Assembly: GCA_000972765.1 (NCBI GenBank)
Contig: CP011265.1
Location: 558,001 to 622,000, forward strand
DNA length: 64,000 nt
DNA from: Verrucomicrobia bacterium IMCC26134
GTDB lineage: Bacteria; Verrucomicrobiota; Verrucomicrobiia; Opitutales; Opitutaceae
Direction of reading: 5' to 3'
Positions 9,131-17,884 of the stretch are shown here, piece after piece. The position numbers were made by a program, and so were the translations under genes. Each line of letters starts with the position of its first letter. Position 1 is the first letter of the stretch. Below the pieces are notes generated by a model. That model was not told the origin of the DNA. It searched no databases and saw only the letters and a program-made list of their open reading frames with translations.

Positions 9131-9952
9131 TCAGCCGCGCAGCCCGGAGAGCTGCATCAAACGGTTCGTCTGGTTGTAGGCTTCCTCGACCCATTCAACG
9201 ATACGTGAGGGGTCGGGCGAATACTCTAGCTCGATGGCCACAGTCCCGTCGATCTTGAGCTCCTTGATTGCTTGGAGGTAGGGTTCGAATTTAACGATGC
9301 CGCGGCCGGGCGGGAGGTCGCCATGGACCTTGCCGTCGCAGTCGCTGATGTGGACGTGGATGGCCTTGCCTTTGAGCTTCACCAGATCGCTCGGCATCGT
9401 GTCTGCGAGGACGAGGTGGCTGATGTCGATATTGGCACGGACGCGGGGGTGGCCGCACTCGTCCACGAAGGCGGCCATTTTCTCGACGCTGTTGAGCAGG
9501 CTGAGGCGGAAAGGCTCGAGCTCGAGGGCGATATCAACGTTCTTCTTGTCGGCGTAGTCACCCAGGGTGCGGCAGGTCTCGATCGCCCAGGCCCACTGCG
9601 CCTGGGGCGGAATGACTTCGCGTTGCCAGATGTATTCGCCGAGGACGAGGAGGATGTTTTTTGCGCCCCATTCGTGGGCGAGGTCGATGAAGGCTTTGCA
9701 GCGGGTGACGTGAAAATCACGCACGGGATCATTGAAATCGATGAGACCCGCGGCGACGACCACGAGCGAGGTGACCGGCAGTCGGTATTTGAGGCAGGTG
9801 TTTGCGACGATGCGTTTTTCCTCCGCGCTGATGCCGTAGGCTTCGGTAAAGATATCCACACAATCGAAGCCGATGCGGGATATATGGGCGAGGCCTGTGG
9901 CGGTGTCGACGCCGGCCTGGCCGAATGCGCTGTTGATGATGCCTAGTTTCAT
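9131..9952 (-). CDS. Sugar phosphate isomerase/epimerase, TIM barrel
   Basis: The 273-residue product starts MKLGIINSAF and has the fold pattern of the xylose isomerase-like TIM barrel family (AP endonuclease 2 superfamily), which includes D-tagatose/D-psicose 3-epimerases and inosose isomerases. Likely metal ligands can be seen: Glu in IALELEPF, Asp and His in NIDISHL, His in IHVHISDCDG, and Glu in VAIELEYSP. It should interconvert keto-sugars or keto-inositols in the cytoplasm using a divalent metal. It is the last gene of the run that contains the Gfo/Idh/MocA dehydrogenase (48-base gap) and the desaturase-Rieske-reductase fusion. The substrate cannot be told from sequence. Confidence 0.85.
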   Translation of the reverse strand: MKLGIINSAFGQAGVDTATGLAHISRIGFDCVDIFTEAYGISAEEKRIVANTCLKYRLPVTSLVVVAAGLIDFNDPVRDFHVTRCKAFIDLAHEWGAKNILLVLGEYIWQREVIPPQAQWAWAIETCRTLGDYADKKNVDIALELEPFRLSLLNSVEKMAAFVDECGHPRVRANIDISHLVLADTMPSDLVKLKGKAIHVHISDCDGKVHGDLPPGRGIVKFEPYLQAIKELKIDGTVAIELEYSPDPSRIVEWVEEAYNQTNRLMQLSGLRG

Positions 9953-10000
9953 GAGGTTTAGGTGAGTTGGGGGTTTGTTGGATCGGAGACGAAAGAGGAA

Positions 10001-11089
10001 TCAGGTGCCGGGATGAATTTCAGTCAGGGCCACTGCCCGATGCTCGGCCGCGCTGCGATAAGCTGCCTCGACGAGAGCCATGGTTTTGAGGTTGTCGCGA
10101 CCGGAGATGGCGGGTGTGGCGCCGGTGGCGAGCGCGGTCAGGAGCTGGCCCATGGTGCCGGCGAAGGCGTCAGGGAACCAGCTCTCGTTCCACGTCGGCT
10201 CGTGGAAGGCGGTGTCGCCTTTCACGGCATAGCGGATGCTCGATGGGGTGGTATAGGGAGTTTTCACCCAGCCGATGTCGCCCATGGCGAGTCCGTCGAG
10301 GCCCTCGATGCGCCAGCGGATGCCGAGGTCGGCGGGGCAACCTTCGCGAGCAGGACCGGTCCAGACGTCGTCTATGACCGTGCAGCGCAGGCCGCCGGCG
10401 TATTCAAGAATGTAGGTCGCGATACCGTCGGTGTGGGCAAATTTTGTGCGCGGATCGGGCCGTGTGCTGCAATAAATGCGCTCCGGGTCGCCGAACCAGT
10501 AGCGAAGGCAGTCGATATGGTGAATGGACATGATGCGCAGGGTGACCCAACCGAGTTTTTCCTGCCATGGCATGAGATGCGGGATGCCGCGCATATCGAT
10601 GCTGGCGAAGACGGGCATGCCAAGCGCACCCTGATCCAGGAGCGACTTTGCGGCGCGCACCGATTGGTCGTAACGCATGTTCTGGTTTACGGCGAGGGTG
10701 ATGCCCGCCCGCTCGCAAAGCTCCACTGCGCGCACGGCCTCGGCGTAGTCATTGCCGATCGGCTTTTGAGCGAGAATGCCCTTCACCGTGCCCCGTTTGC
10801 AGGCACCTTCGATAAGACCTAGCTGGGCGTCGGGTGGCACGGCAATGTCGAGCACCTCGATGGTCGGGTCGTCGAGCAATTCAGCGTAGCTGCAAACCTT
10901 GGGGATGCCGTGGCGCGCAGCGGTCTTCGCCGCTGATTCCGGTGTGCGTGAGGCGATGGCGACGGGGTTGTAGCCTGCTTTGCGATAGCTGGGCAGGTGG
11001 CAGTCGCTAACGATAAAGCCGCTGCCGATAATGCCGATGGGGTAGTCCTTTTTAGGAGGCGAAGGCGGGGTGATCTTCAGGTCGTGCAT
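10001..11089 (-). CDS. Gfo/Idh/MocA family NAD(P)-dependent sugar dehydrogenase
   Basis: I place the start at the ATG at 11089 (MHDLKIT), 22 bases after the upstream stop; an ATG at 11146 would overlap the upstream gene. This gives 362 residues. A Rossmann motif (IGIIGSGFIVSDCHLPSY) opens the protein, a QKPIGNDYAEA segment replaces the usual EKP motif, and IHHIDCLRYWFG matches the family HxxDxxRxW pattern near the active site. The family oxidises or reduces hydroxyl groups of sugars and inositols with NAD(P). MocA itself belongs here and acts in rhizopine breakdown, which fits the Moc-like fusion two genes upstream. Substrate unknown. Confidence 0.87.
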   Translation of the reverse strand: MHDLKITPPSPPKKDYPIGIIGSGFIVSDCHLPSYRKAGYNPVAIASRTPESAAKTAARHGIPKVCSYAELLDDPTIEVLDIAVPPDAQLGLIEGACKRGTVKGILAQKPIGNDYAEAVRAVELCERAGITLAVNQNMRYDQSVRAAKSLLDQGALGMPVFASIDMRGIPHLMPWQEKLGWVTLRIMSIHHIDCLRYWFGDPERIYCSTRPDPRTKFAHTDGIATYILEYAGGLRCTVIDDVWTGPAREGCPADLGIRWRIEGLDGLAMGDIGWVKTPYTTPSSIRYAVKGDTAFHEPTWNESWFPDAFAGTMGQLLTALATGATPAISGRDNLKTMALVEAAYRSAAEHRAVALTEIHPGT

Positions 11090-11111
11090 TGGGGTGGGGT
11101 AGTGGTTTTTA

Positions 11112-12017
11112 TTAATCTGATGCGTGCCGTTTCTTGGCTTCAGCAAAACAGGCGCGCGCGATGTCGTTATAGACTAGTGCCTCACGATAGCGGTCGCTTT
11201 CCTCAATAAAGCCGCCCGTGCCATTGGGGAAACGCCTCGCGTAGTAATAGGCGCCGGAAAGCAGTTCCGGGCAAAAAACAAGGCAGTCGCCACGACCTGC
11301 ATTGCGGAGAAAACCGAGCATGGCGTGGGTCCAGAGCGATTTGAAATCGTCGAGGAAATTGACAACGCCATGAGCGGCGGGCGGGCGTCCCTGACCATCG
11401 CCAATCGAGACCTGCATGCAGCCCGAGCTGCCGATGCGGCCGTGCATGAAGGCGACGCGCTCGAAGATTGGGGCCATGAAGGCGAGCTTCGTGGGCATGT
11501 CGCCGTAGGCTAGCTCTTGACCGGTGTAGAAGTGGCTGAAGTCGCCATTGAAACGAACATCGGGGAAACGTTTGGTGAGTTGCACCGTGCGCCACAGGTC
11601 CTGCGTGATGGTGGCACGGTGGGTTTCGATGAAGACTGGCAACGAATGGCGTTGAGAGGCGCGCAGAATGGCATCGACCAGAAAGTCGATTTCGGCGTCA
11701 TCCTCCAGTCCCCATCCGACATGGAGTGTGACGCAGTCATGCCCGAGGGCGGCGTGGCGTGCGATGACGGGATCGGCCTCGGCGGGGAGATTGACGCGAT
11801 CCGATCCGCAATGGCGCAGGCTCGTGCCGCCTGGCGCAGGCGAGGAGTCGACGCATTGCACGCCTTGAAAACCATCGGCGTCGAGGCGTTTGTCACGGGC
11901 CGCACCGGTGAGGCCGGGCCAGAGTGAGTCCGGCCTGAGGTCGTCGAGGTTGGCGAGGTTAATGTAGGCGAGAAGTTTGGGGGAGTCGGCGGAACCGTCG
12001 TTGACGTAGGAAGGCAT
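11112..12017 (-). CDS. TIM-barrel sugar isomerase-like protein (MocC-type context)
   Basis: The 301-residue product has the xylose isomerase-like TIM barrel pattern. VFIETHRATITQDLW, FNGDFSHFYTG, FMHGRIGSSG and FCPELLSGAYYY supply candidate metal-binding Glu, Asp/His, His and Glu at the ends of successive strands. I expect cytoplasmic isomerisation or epimerisation of a sugar or inositol derivative. It begins 2 bases after the stop of the desaturase-Rieske-reductase fusion, so the two are almost certainly translated from one message. It differs clearly from the second TIM-barrel protein downstream (9131-9952), so they are unlikely to be redundant. Confidence 0.8.
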   Translation of the reverse strand: MPSYVNDGSADSPKLLAYINLANLDDLRPDSLWPGLTGAARDKRLDADGFQGVQCVDSSPAPGGTSLRHCGSDRVNLPAEADPVIARHAALGHDCVTLHVGWGLEDDAEIDFLVDAILRASQRHSLPVFIETHRATITQDLWRTVQLTKRFPDVRFNGDFSHFYTGQELAYGDMPTKLAFMAPIFERVAFMHGRIGSSGCMQVSIGDGQGRPPAAHGVVNFLDDFKSLWTHAMLGFLRNAGRGDCLVFCPELLSGAYYYARRFPNGTGGFIEESDRYREALVYNDIARACFAEAKKRHASD

Positions 12018-12019
12018 AA

Positions 12020-14305
12020 TTAAAATTCGTCGAAAGCAATTTGGCGGTCGGGAACGCCAAGGGTGGCGAGCATTTTGGTGACGGCGCGGATCATCATCGG
12101 CGGACCGCAGAGGTAGTATTCAACCGCCTTTGGGTCGCGGTGCTCGCGCAAGTAGTGATCGAGCACGACATCATGGATGAAGCCGGTGTGACCGTTCCAT
12201 TTGTCCTCTGGCAGGGGGGAGGACAAGGCGAGGTGAAAGGTGAAGTTCGGATGCGTTTCAGCGAGTCCTTCGAAATAGTCCCCGTAGTAGATTTCCTGCT
12301 GCGAACGCGCGCCATACCAGAAGCTCACGCGGCGGCGGGTGTGCTCGGTCTCGAAGAGGTGGGAGAGGTGGGCGCGCAGCGGGGCCATGCCGGCGCCGCC
12401 ACCGATGTAAACCATCTCGCGTTGTGTGGGTTTGATGTGAAAGTCGCCGAACGGGCCGATGGCGGTGAGGCTGTCGCCGGGTTTCAGGCTGAAAATATAG
12501 GCTGAGCCGATTCCGGGCCCGCAATCCTGGCCAGGGGGAGGCGTTGCGATGCGAACGTTAAAGCGCAGCGTGCGTTCGAGCGATTGGTTGCTGGCGAGGG
12601 AGTAGTTATTGCGCCGGCCTGGCTCGGTGTTCCGCGCTTCGAGGTCGAAGACGTGTTGATTGCGCCAGACGGAGGCATAGGGCTCGGGAATAGCAAAGTC
12701 GGCGAAGCGGATTCTTTCGTAAATCGGTATGTCGATTTGGAGGTAGTCGCCGGGGGTGAAGGTCACTTTTTCAGCCGGGTCGATAGGTTCTAACACGAGC
12801 TCTTTGATGAAAGTGGCGACGCTGTGATTGCTGACCACACGTAAATGGAGAGTCTTTTGTGTGCGGACGCCGCAGTCCCGGGATAAAGTGACGTTGAGCC
12901 TGATACGACCGGCGCGTTCCTCGACGGGATAGGTGGCGAGACCTCGGCAGATCGGTGCGCGGGCGGGTGAGCCGTCGGCGAGAAAGAAGCGACCGTTGTG
13001 CTTCGGACACTCAATGATGTTATCCTTTACCAATCCCTCGGCCAGATGGGTGTTGCCGTGGGTGCACATGCCATCGGTGGCGTAGAGCGCGCCTTTTTCG
13101 TCACGGACGAGGGCGTAGGTTCTTCGTCCGTGATCAAAGCGCATGACATCAGCCCGGCCGAGATCTGCCGACGCGCAGACGTCTAGCCAGCCATCTGCGT
13201 CGGGAACGGCGTGTGCGTCATGCGCGTTCGTTTTTTCACGGGCTTTCGGCGCAGGAAGTGAGCGTTTAACATGGTATGCCGGGTCTTTGACCTGACGCAG
13301 GACAGCGGGGATGATTTCGCGCCATGCGGAAACTAGACCGGGATAGGCCACCGGCATATCTTCCTTTACTGCTTCGTGCAGGCTGGGCAGCGCGTGGTAG
13401 GGGACCAGCGGGAACATGTGGTGTTCCACATGGTAATTCATGTTCCAATACAGAAACCGGTTTATCGGGTTCATGTAAACCGTGCGGCAGTTAAGGCGAT
13501 GATCCAAGACGTTCTCGGCCAGACCGGTATGCTGGGTGAGACCGTATATGAGCATTAGCCAGGTGCCGAAGAGGTGAGGCAGGCCGACGAAAAGCACCGG
13601 CAGGATGCTCTTGGAGGCAAGGGCTGTGATCAAAGTCGCCGCATAGATCGCCACGTAGAGGCGCGCTTTGCGGTATATTTTCGGAAACTCGCTTTCAGGG
13701 ATGTAGGTTTTCTCGTCAGCGCTCATTTTACCAAACGAGTGCATAACGACATGTTGAAAATATTTTGGATAAACCGGCAGGCCGAAGAGTGCCTTGGCGA
13801 GACCCTTGAGGTCAGGTGGGCGAGGCACGGCGATCTCGGGGTCACGGCCAACGATGATCGTGTCGCTGTGATGGCGGGTGTGACTCCATCGCCATACCGT
13901 TGATTCGCGCATCACCATGAATGATGCGATTTCGTAGAGCACGTTGTTCATCCAATCGGTCTTGAACGCCGTGCCATGTCCCGCCTCGTGCCAGCGGGAG
14001 TCTGACGTCGAGCCGTAGAGCGTGGCATAGGCGAAATAGGGCGCAAGCGCCCACCACGAGGGCCAGAGCATGCAGGTTGCGGCGGCGGCGGATAGGATAA
14101 GGGCGAACCAGATGATCGTGTCTCTGATGGCCGGCCCGTCCTTGCGTTCGAGGAGTTTGCGCATGGTCGAGCGCGGCACGGGGCATTGATACCAATCGGC
14201 CTCGGCGAGACCTCGCTCGATGGCACGGGAGGCGTTTTCGCCGGTGAGACTGTAGTCCAACTTGGTAGGCGGCTTGAGAAAGACAGCCGTGGGTTCGTGG
14301 CTCAT
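12020..14305 (-). CDS. Three-part oxygenase: fatty acid desaturase-like / Rieske [2Fe-2S] / NqrF-like flavin reductase fusion
   Basis: The 761-residue chain joins three modules. Residues about 50-345 are a membrane di-iron domain of the desaturase/hydroxylase family, with hydrophobic segments near 64-100 and 215-255 and histidine boxes HEAGH (106-110), HTRHH (142-146) and HVEHH (292-296). Residues about 370-470 are a Rieske ferredoxin with CTH at 414-416 and CPKH at 433-436. Residues about 485-761 match the flavin and NADH domains of NqrF: RNNYSLAS (565-572), GGGAGMAPLRAH (635-646), YGARSQQE, CGPPMM (733-738) and an acidic Asp-Glu-Phe end; the plant-type ferredoxin domain of NqrF is absent. 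Electrons would flow NADH to FAD to Rieske to di-iron. Rhizobial MocD, MocE and MocF supply comparable parts as separate proteins. With a MocA-like and two isomerase-like genes downstream, O-demethylation of a sugar or inositol is the favoured inference; lipid hydroxylation is the alternative. Confidence 0.9.
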   Translation of the reverse strand: MSHEPTAVFLKPPTKLDYSLTGENASRAIERGLAEADWYQCPVPRSTMRKLLERKDGPAIRDTIIWFALILSAAAATCMLWPSWWALAPYFAYATLYGSTSDSRWHEAGHGTAFKTDWMNNVLYEIASFMVMRESTVWRWSHTRHHSDTIIVGRDPEIAVPRPPDLKGLAKALFGLPVYPKYFQHVVMHSFGKMSADEKTYIPESEFPKIYRKARLYVAIYAATLITALASKSILPVLFVGLPHLFGTWLMLIYGLTQHTGLAENVLDHRLNCRTVYMNPINRFLYWNMNYHVEHHMFPLVPYHALPSLHEAVKEDMPVAYPGLVSAWREIIPAVLRQVKDPAYHVKRSLPAPKAREKTNAHDAHAVPDADGWLDVCASADLGRADVMRFDHGRRTYALVRDEKGALYATDGMCTHGNTHLAEGLVKDNIIECPKHNGRFFLADGSPARAPICRGLATYPVEERAGRIRLNVTLSRDCGVRTQKTLHLRVVSNHSVATFIKELVLEPIDPAEKVTFTPGDYLQIDIPIYERIRFADFAIPEPYASVWRNQHVFDLEARNTEPGRRNNYSLASNQSLERTLRFNVRIATPPPGQDCGPGIGSAYIFSLKPGDSLTAIGPFGDFHIKPTQREMVYIGGGAGMAPLRAHLSHLFETEHTRRRVSFWYGARSQQEIYYGDYFEGLAETHPNFTFHLALSSPLPEDKWNGHTGFIHDVVLDHYLREHRDPKAVEYYLCGPPMMIRAVTKMLATLGVPDRQIAFDEF

Positions 14306-14404
14306 TTTGTGGGGCAGGGTGTTCTCTTCGGGGCGGGGGGGGCGGGCAGCGAGACTGCGCTACAGGAGACGTGGATATTCTGCGGATTGTCCAGAGTGCT
14401 TAGT

Positions 14405-15454
14405 TCAATCGCAGGAAAAGGCGTAAACTGTGGTATGTCGTCGAGGTTGGCCCGGCTGAACGATGATGTCTCCGAGCTCCGGAACGTTTACGCTGTCGGG
14501 GTAGCCTTCGCACTCGAGGCAGAAGCCGTGATGCTTTGCGTAGCGAACTCCGGATTTCCCTATCAGCGAACCATCTAGGGCGACGCCGGAGTAAAACTGA
14601 ATACAGTCCTCGGTCGTGAGCACTTCCATTACGCGACCGCTGCACGGTTCTTTCACTCGCGCAGCAGGCAGTAGAGACACGTGATCGTCCGCCGGCCGAT
14701 TGACAAAATACAAGTCGCCATGCGCGCCGACGATAGATGGCAAGACATCGCCTATACGCCTGAACTGGCGAAAGTCGCCGCCCTGTTCGACTGATGATTT
14801 CCGCCCGAGCAAGGTCATCGCACCATCGGTGGGAGCGAAGGTTGCTGCGAAAACCTGCAGTTTGTGGCCGGTTACGTCGCCCGCATTCTCGCCCGCCAGA
14901 TTGAAATAAGAGTGATGGGTGAGACTTGCCGGAGTGGCACGATCGGAGGAAACCTCGGTTGCGAAAATAAATTCGTTCCGATCGGTCAGTGTAAGAGTGA
15001 CCCGGGCTTTCACGTGGCCGGGATATCCCTCCTCTCCATCCGCACTCTCCAGCGTTAGGCACACTGAATCGGCGCCATCTGGACGTGTGACCGGTTCGGC
15101 GGTCCATAGTTTCTTGTCGAAGCCGGCTGGACCGCCGTGGAGATGATTTGGCGGATCGTTTCGAGCCAGTTCATAAGTGCGACCATTGAGCGCAAAGCGG
15201 GCGTCGGTGATTCTGCCTGCTACACGCCCGGCGACCGCCCCGAAAAAAGGGTGCGCTCCAAGGTAGGGTTCAAGTGTTTCGAAGCCGAGGACTACATCCC
15301 CGACTTTACCCGTGCGATCGGGTATGCGCAGGTGGGTAACTATGCCTCCGTATTCCATTACCTCCAGCGAGCTCCCGGAAGTGTTTTTCAATAACCAGGA
15401 TCGCACGACCCTGCCGTCGGGAAGCGTTCCAAATATACGCGAGGTGGACATCAA
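14405..15454 (-). CDS. galM: Aldose 1-epimerase (mutarotase)
   Basis: The 349-residue product has the galactose mutarotase fold signature: NHLHGGPAGFDKKLW with the first catalytic His, LTHHSYFNLAGE with the second His, IQFYSGVAL, and FCLECEGYPDSVN with the catalytic Glu. It interconverts alpha and beta anomers of aldoses such as galactose. Two adjacent ATG codons (15454 and 15451) could start it. There is no obvious signal peptide, so it is probably cytoplasmic, which differs from secreted mutarotases in some glycan loci. It lies 99 bases upstream of the fusion gene on the same strand, within the carbohydrate run. Confidence 0.9.
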   Translation of the reverse strand: MMSTSRIFGTLPDGRVVRSWLLKNTSGSSLEVMEYGGIVTHLRIPDRTGKVGDVVLGFETLEPYLGAHPFFGAVAGRVAGRITDARFALNGRTYELARNDPPNHLHGGPAGFDKKLWTAEPVTRPDGADSVCLTLESADGEEGYPGHVKARVTLTLTDRNEFIFATEVSSDRATPASLTHHSYFNLAGENAGDVTGHKLQVFAATFAPTDGAMTLLGRKSSVEQGGDFRQFRRIGDVLPSIVGAHGDLYFVNRPADDHVSLLPAARVKEPCSGRVMEVLTTEDCIQFYSGVALDGSLIGKSGVRYAKHHGFCLECEGYPDSVNVPELGDIIVQPGQPRRHTTVYAFSCD

Positions 15455-15544
15455 GAGGTGGGGTTTGCGGAGCAGCCTTTTGTGGCAAGCTCCACGTTCC
15501 GGATTTTATCCGTATTCAGGCAATGTCCAAACCCGGTGTGTTCG

Positions 15545-15811
15545 CTAGTTTTTCGTTTTCTTCGATTTACCCCAGCGCCAGTGCGGTCTTTCCCCTCGCA
15601 ACCAACAAGCCGCGATTAATCCGGCGGAGAGCCCGATCGCATAGAGCGCAAACCAAGGCGCTCGTGCCGACGTGCGGACGCTCCATGCTCCGCCAAGCAT
15701 CAGGGTCAGGTAAACGCCGACGACTACCCAGCCTTGCCAGCACACTGGCGGTCCCCAACCCCAGCCGTAGGTCTTGGCCGGAAACCAGATTTTTTGCGGT
15801 GAGGTCTTCAT
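15545..15811 (-). CDS. Small two-pass membrane protein
   Basis: The 88-residue product starts MKTSPQKIWFPAKTYGWGWG and contains two hydrophobic stretches, about residues 24-42 and 52-68, ending in a basic tail (WGKSKKTKN). The aromatic-rich YGWGWGPPVCWQGW motif is distinctive; I recall similar short proteins in other bacteria but cannot name a family or role. It sits between galM and the sulfatase on the same strand with 90- and 76-base gaps, so it may be an ordinary housekeeping membrane protein caught in the run or a helper of the locus. Confidence 0.65.
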   Translation of the reverse strand: MKTSPQKIWFPAKTYGWGWGPPVCWQGWVVVGVYLTLMLGGAWSVRTSARAPWFALYAIGLSAGLIAACWLRGERPHWRWGKSKKTKN

Positions 15812-15887
15812 GTTTATCCCGTATATCTTTACGCAAAGCGATGTGCCGACCTGTGGTCGGGGTGGGGTAGTGTTTGCGCGCAGGTTT

Positions 15888-17831
15888 TTAGGGCGGAGTG
15901 ATGCGGGCGAGCAGACCGTCGATCAGGGCCATGGTTTGCACCGACAGGTGATTTTCTGGCGCGGATTTAGCGGAGGCGTCCAGGGCCTTGGCGAACAAAA
16001 GCTCTTTCGCATCATGAATTGCGTCGTTCTCCGTGAGTTCGGCGACGGTGCCTGTCTTGCCGGAGAAACGCGCGGTGAGTTCGTCGCCGATCCAGAGCCG
16101 CCAGTCGGGTTCGTCGGCAAAATACACCGCGAGCACGCCGCCGTTTGCGACTCCAAGCTGCGTGGCTAGGGAGCGCATGTAGGCCCCTGGTTTGGCATCC
16201 TCATCGGCGGAGGGCGATTTGGGGTGAAAGCGCACGAGCACACGAATCCCGGTGGTCTTTTCGAACGTTGCGAGTTTTGACTGCAAGGTCTCAAGCTGCG
16301 CAGAACCTGCTGGCAGGATATGCGACGAATCCTCCACGTGTGATTTTGTGGCCGATGGCTTGGGTATCTCCGCTTCGGGTGACCAGGCGGCGGGACCGCC
16401 GGGTGTTTGACCGAGGAAACGTGCCCCGGTTTTTTGATACCAGCTATGAAGATTTTCTCTCAGTTCACCGACCAGCGGTGTTTTTTTCGAAGCGCGGTCC
16501 ACTTGTTCGCCCGGATCATCGTTCAGATTGTAGAGGGCAACGGAACCGTCCTCATAGTTTTCGATCAGTTTCCAGTCGCCCCGGCGAATGGCTCCGCCCG
16601 GGAAGCCGCCTTGATTGCTGTAGTGCGGGTAATGCCAGTAGAGCGCATCGCGCGCAGGGGGTGCGTCGCCGCGAAGGAGGGGCAGCAGGTCCATGCCGTC
16701 GATGGCTAGGCCGGCCGGCGGATGTTGCCCGGCGGCGGCGAGCGCGGTCGTGAATATATCGGTGCTCATCACCGGCGTCTCCACGGTGCGGCCGTTAAGC
16801 TTGGCGGCGGGCAGTCTGATGATGAAGGGCTCCTTTATCCCGCCTTCATAAACCCAGCCTTTTCCGCCACGATAAGGAAGATTCGAGGTTGGCAGGCCCT
16901 CGGCGGTGGAAAGCCCGCCATTGTCGGAGGTGAAGATGACCAGCGTGTTATCCGCCAGTCCCAGCGAGTCGAGCTTGGCCAGCACCCGGCCCACGGCAGT
17001 GTCCATCGACTCAACCATGGCGGCGTAGGTCGGCTGGCCTTGGACCGTGCGAACGTTTCGCGGAGATTTTGCGGAGACCATGTATTGCGTCTCCATGACA
17101 TATTGATCCTTGAGCCCGAGTCTTGATGCTTTCGCGGTGTATTTATCGATCAAGGCTTGGGGGGCCTGAAGGGGAGTGTGGACGTCGTAGAGGCTCAGTT
17201 GCAGGTAGAAGGGGGAGCCGCCCTTTTTGAACCGCTCGAGCAGACGCGTTGTCTCATCGGCCAGACGCTCGGTGAGGTTTTCGCCTGGCGGACCATCCTC
17301 CAGGCGGGGGTTTTTGTAGGGAGAAAAGTAACTTGCAGGATGCCCGGCCGACCAGCCGCCGATATTGATGTCGAAGCCCTGGGCTTCGGGCCAGTAGGCG
17401 GGCGACTCGCCCAGATGCCATTTGCCGACGAAGGCGGTGGCATAGCCGGCTGGTTTGAGTAACTCGGCCAAAGTCGTTTCCGCAGGCTCCATCGCGTGGG
17501 CAAGCGGTGCGCTCAGGAATCGTTCATTGCGGACTCCCGGCAGCCAGTTGGTGAGGCCGGCGCGAGTCGGGTAACGACCGGTCATGATGCTGTAGCGGGT
17601 GGGGCTGCAGACCGGGTTGGCGGCGTAGCCATTGGTGAAGCGAGCCCCTTGATGCGCCAACCGGTCAAGGTTCGGCGTTTCGTAAAAGGTGTGCGGGTTG
17701 TAGCACCCCACATCCATAACCCCGAGGTCGTCGGCGACGATCACGAGCACATTTAATGGCGGGGTGTCCGCAACCGCACGCGGACTACAGCCGATCGCAG
17801 CGACTAAGATGATCAGGAAGCGTAGATTCAT
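15888..17831 (-). CDS. Secreted sulfatase with C-terminal TPM-like domain
   Basis: The 647-residue product begins with a signal peptide (about 1-22; Cys15 could be a weak lipobox). The sulfatase domain covers about 25-470: the metal-binding Asp-Asp pair in VADDLGVMD, the formylglycine motif CSPTRYSIMTGR with Cys75, GKWHLGESPAYWP, FTSDNGG and PFIIRLP. Cys75 implies maturation by a formylglycine-generating enzyme; none is in the window. Residues about 500-645 form an unrelated domain with KLATFEKTTGIRVLV and GGVLAVYFADEPDWRLWIG, which resembles the TPM domain found in membrane-anchored or periplasmic proteins. Sulfatases hydrolyse sulfate esters, so the target glycan is likely sulfated. The tail is unusual for the family. 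Confidence 0.9.
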   Translation of the reverse strand: MNLRFLIILVAAIGCSPRAVADTPPLNVLVIVADDLGVMDVGCYNPHTFYETPNLDRLAHQGARFTNGYAANPVCSPTRYSIMTGRYPTRAGLTNWLPGVRNERFLSAPLAHAMEPAETTLAELLKPAGYATAFVGKWHLGESPAYWPEAQGFDINIGGWSAGHPASYFSPYKNPRLEDGPPGENLTERLADETTRLLERFKKGGSPFYLQLSLYDVHTPLQAPQALIDKYTAKASRLGLKDQYVMETQYMVSAKSPRNVRTVQGQPTYAAMVESMDTAVGRVLAKLDSLGLADNTLVIFTSDNGGLSTAEGLPTSNLPYRGGKGWVYEGGIKEPFIIRLPAAKLNGRTVETPVMSTDIFTTALAAAGQHPPAGLAIDGMDLLPLLRGDAPPARDALYWHYPHYSNQGGFPGGAIRRGDWKLIENYEDGSVALYNLNDDPGEQVDRASKKTPLVGELRENLHSWYQKTGARFLGQTPGGPAAWSPEAEIPKPSATKSHVEDSSHILPAGSAQLETLQSKLATFEKTTGIRVLVRFHPKSPSADEDAKPGAYMRSLATQLGVANGGVLAVYFADEPDWRLWIGDELTARFSGKTGTVAELTENDAIHDAKELLFAKALDASAKSAPENHLSVQTMALIDGLLARITPP

Positions 17832-17884
17832 GGCGAAGGTAGGCTTTAGAGGAAGGGGAGTGACGCGGGTGGAGGTGTTACAGA

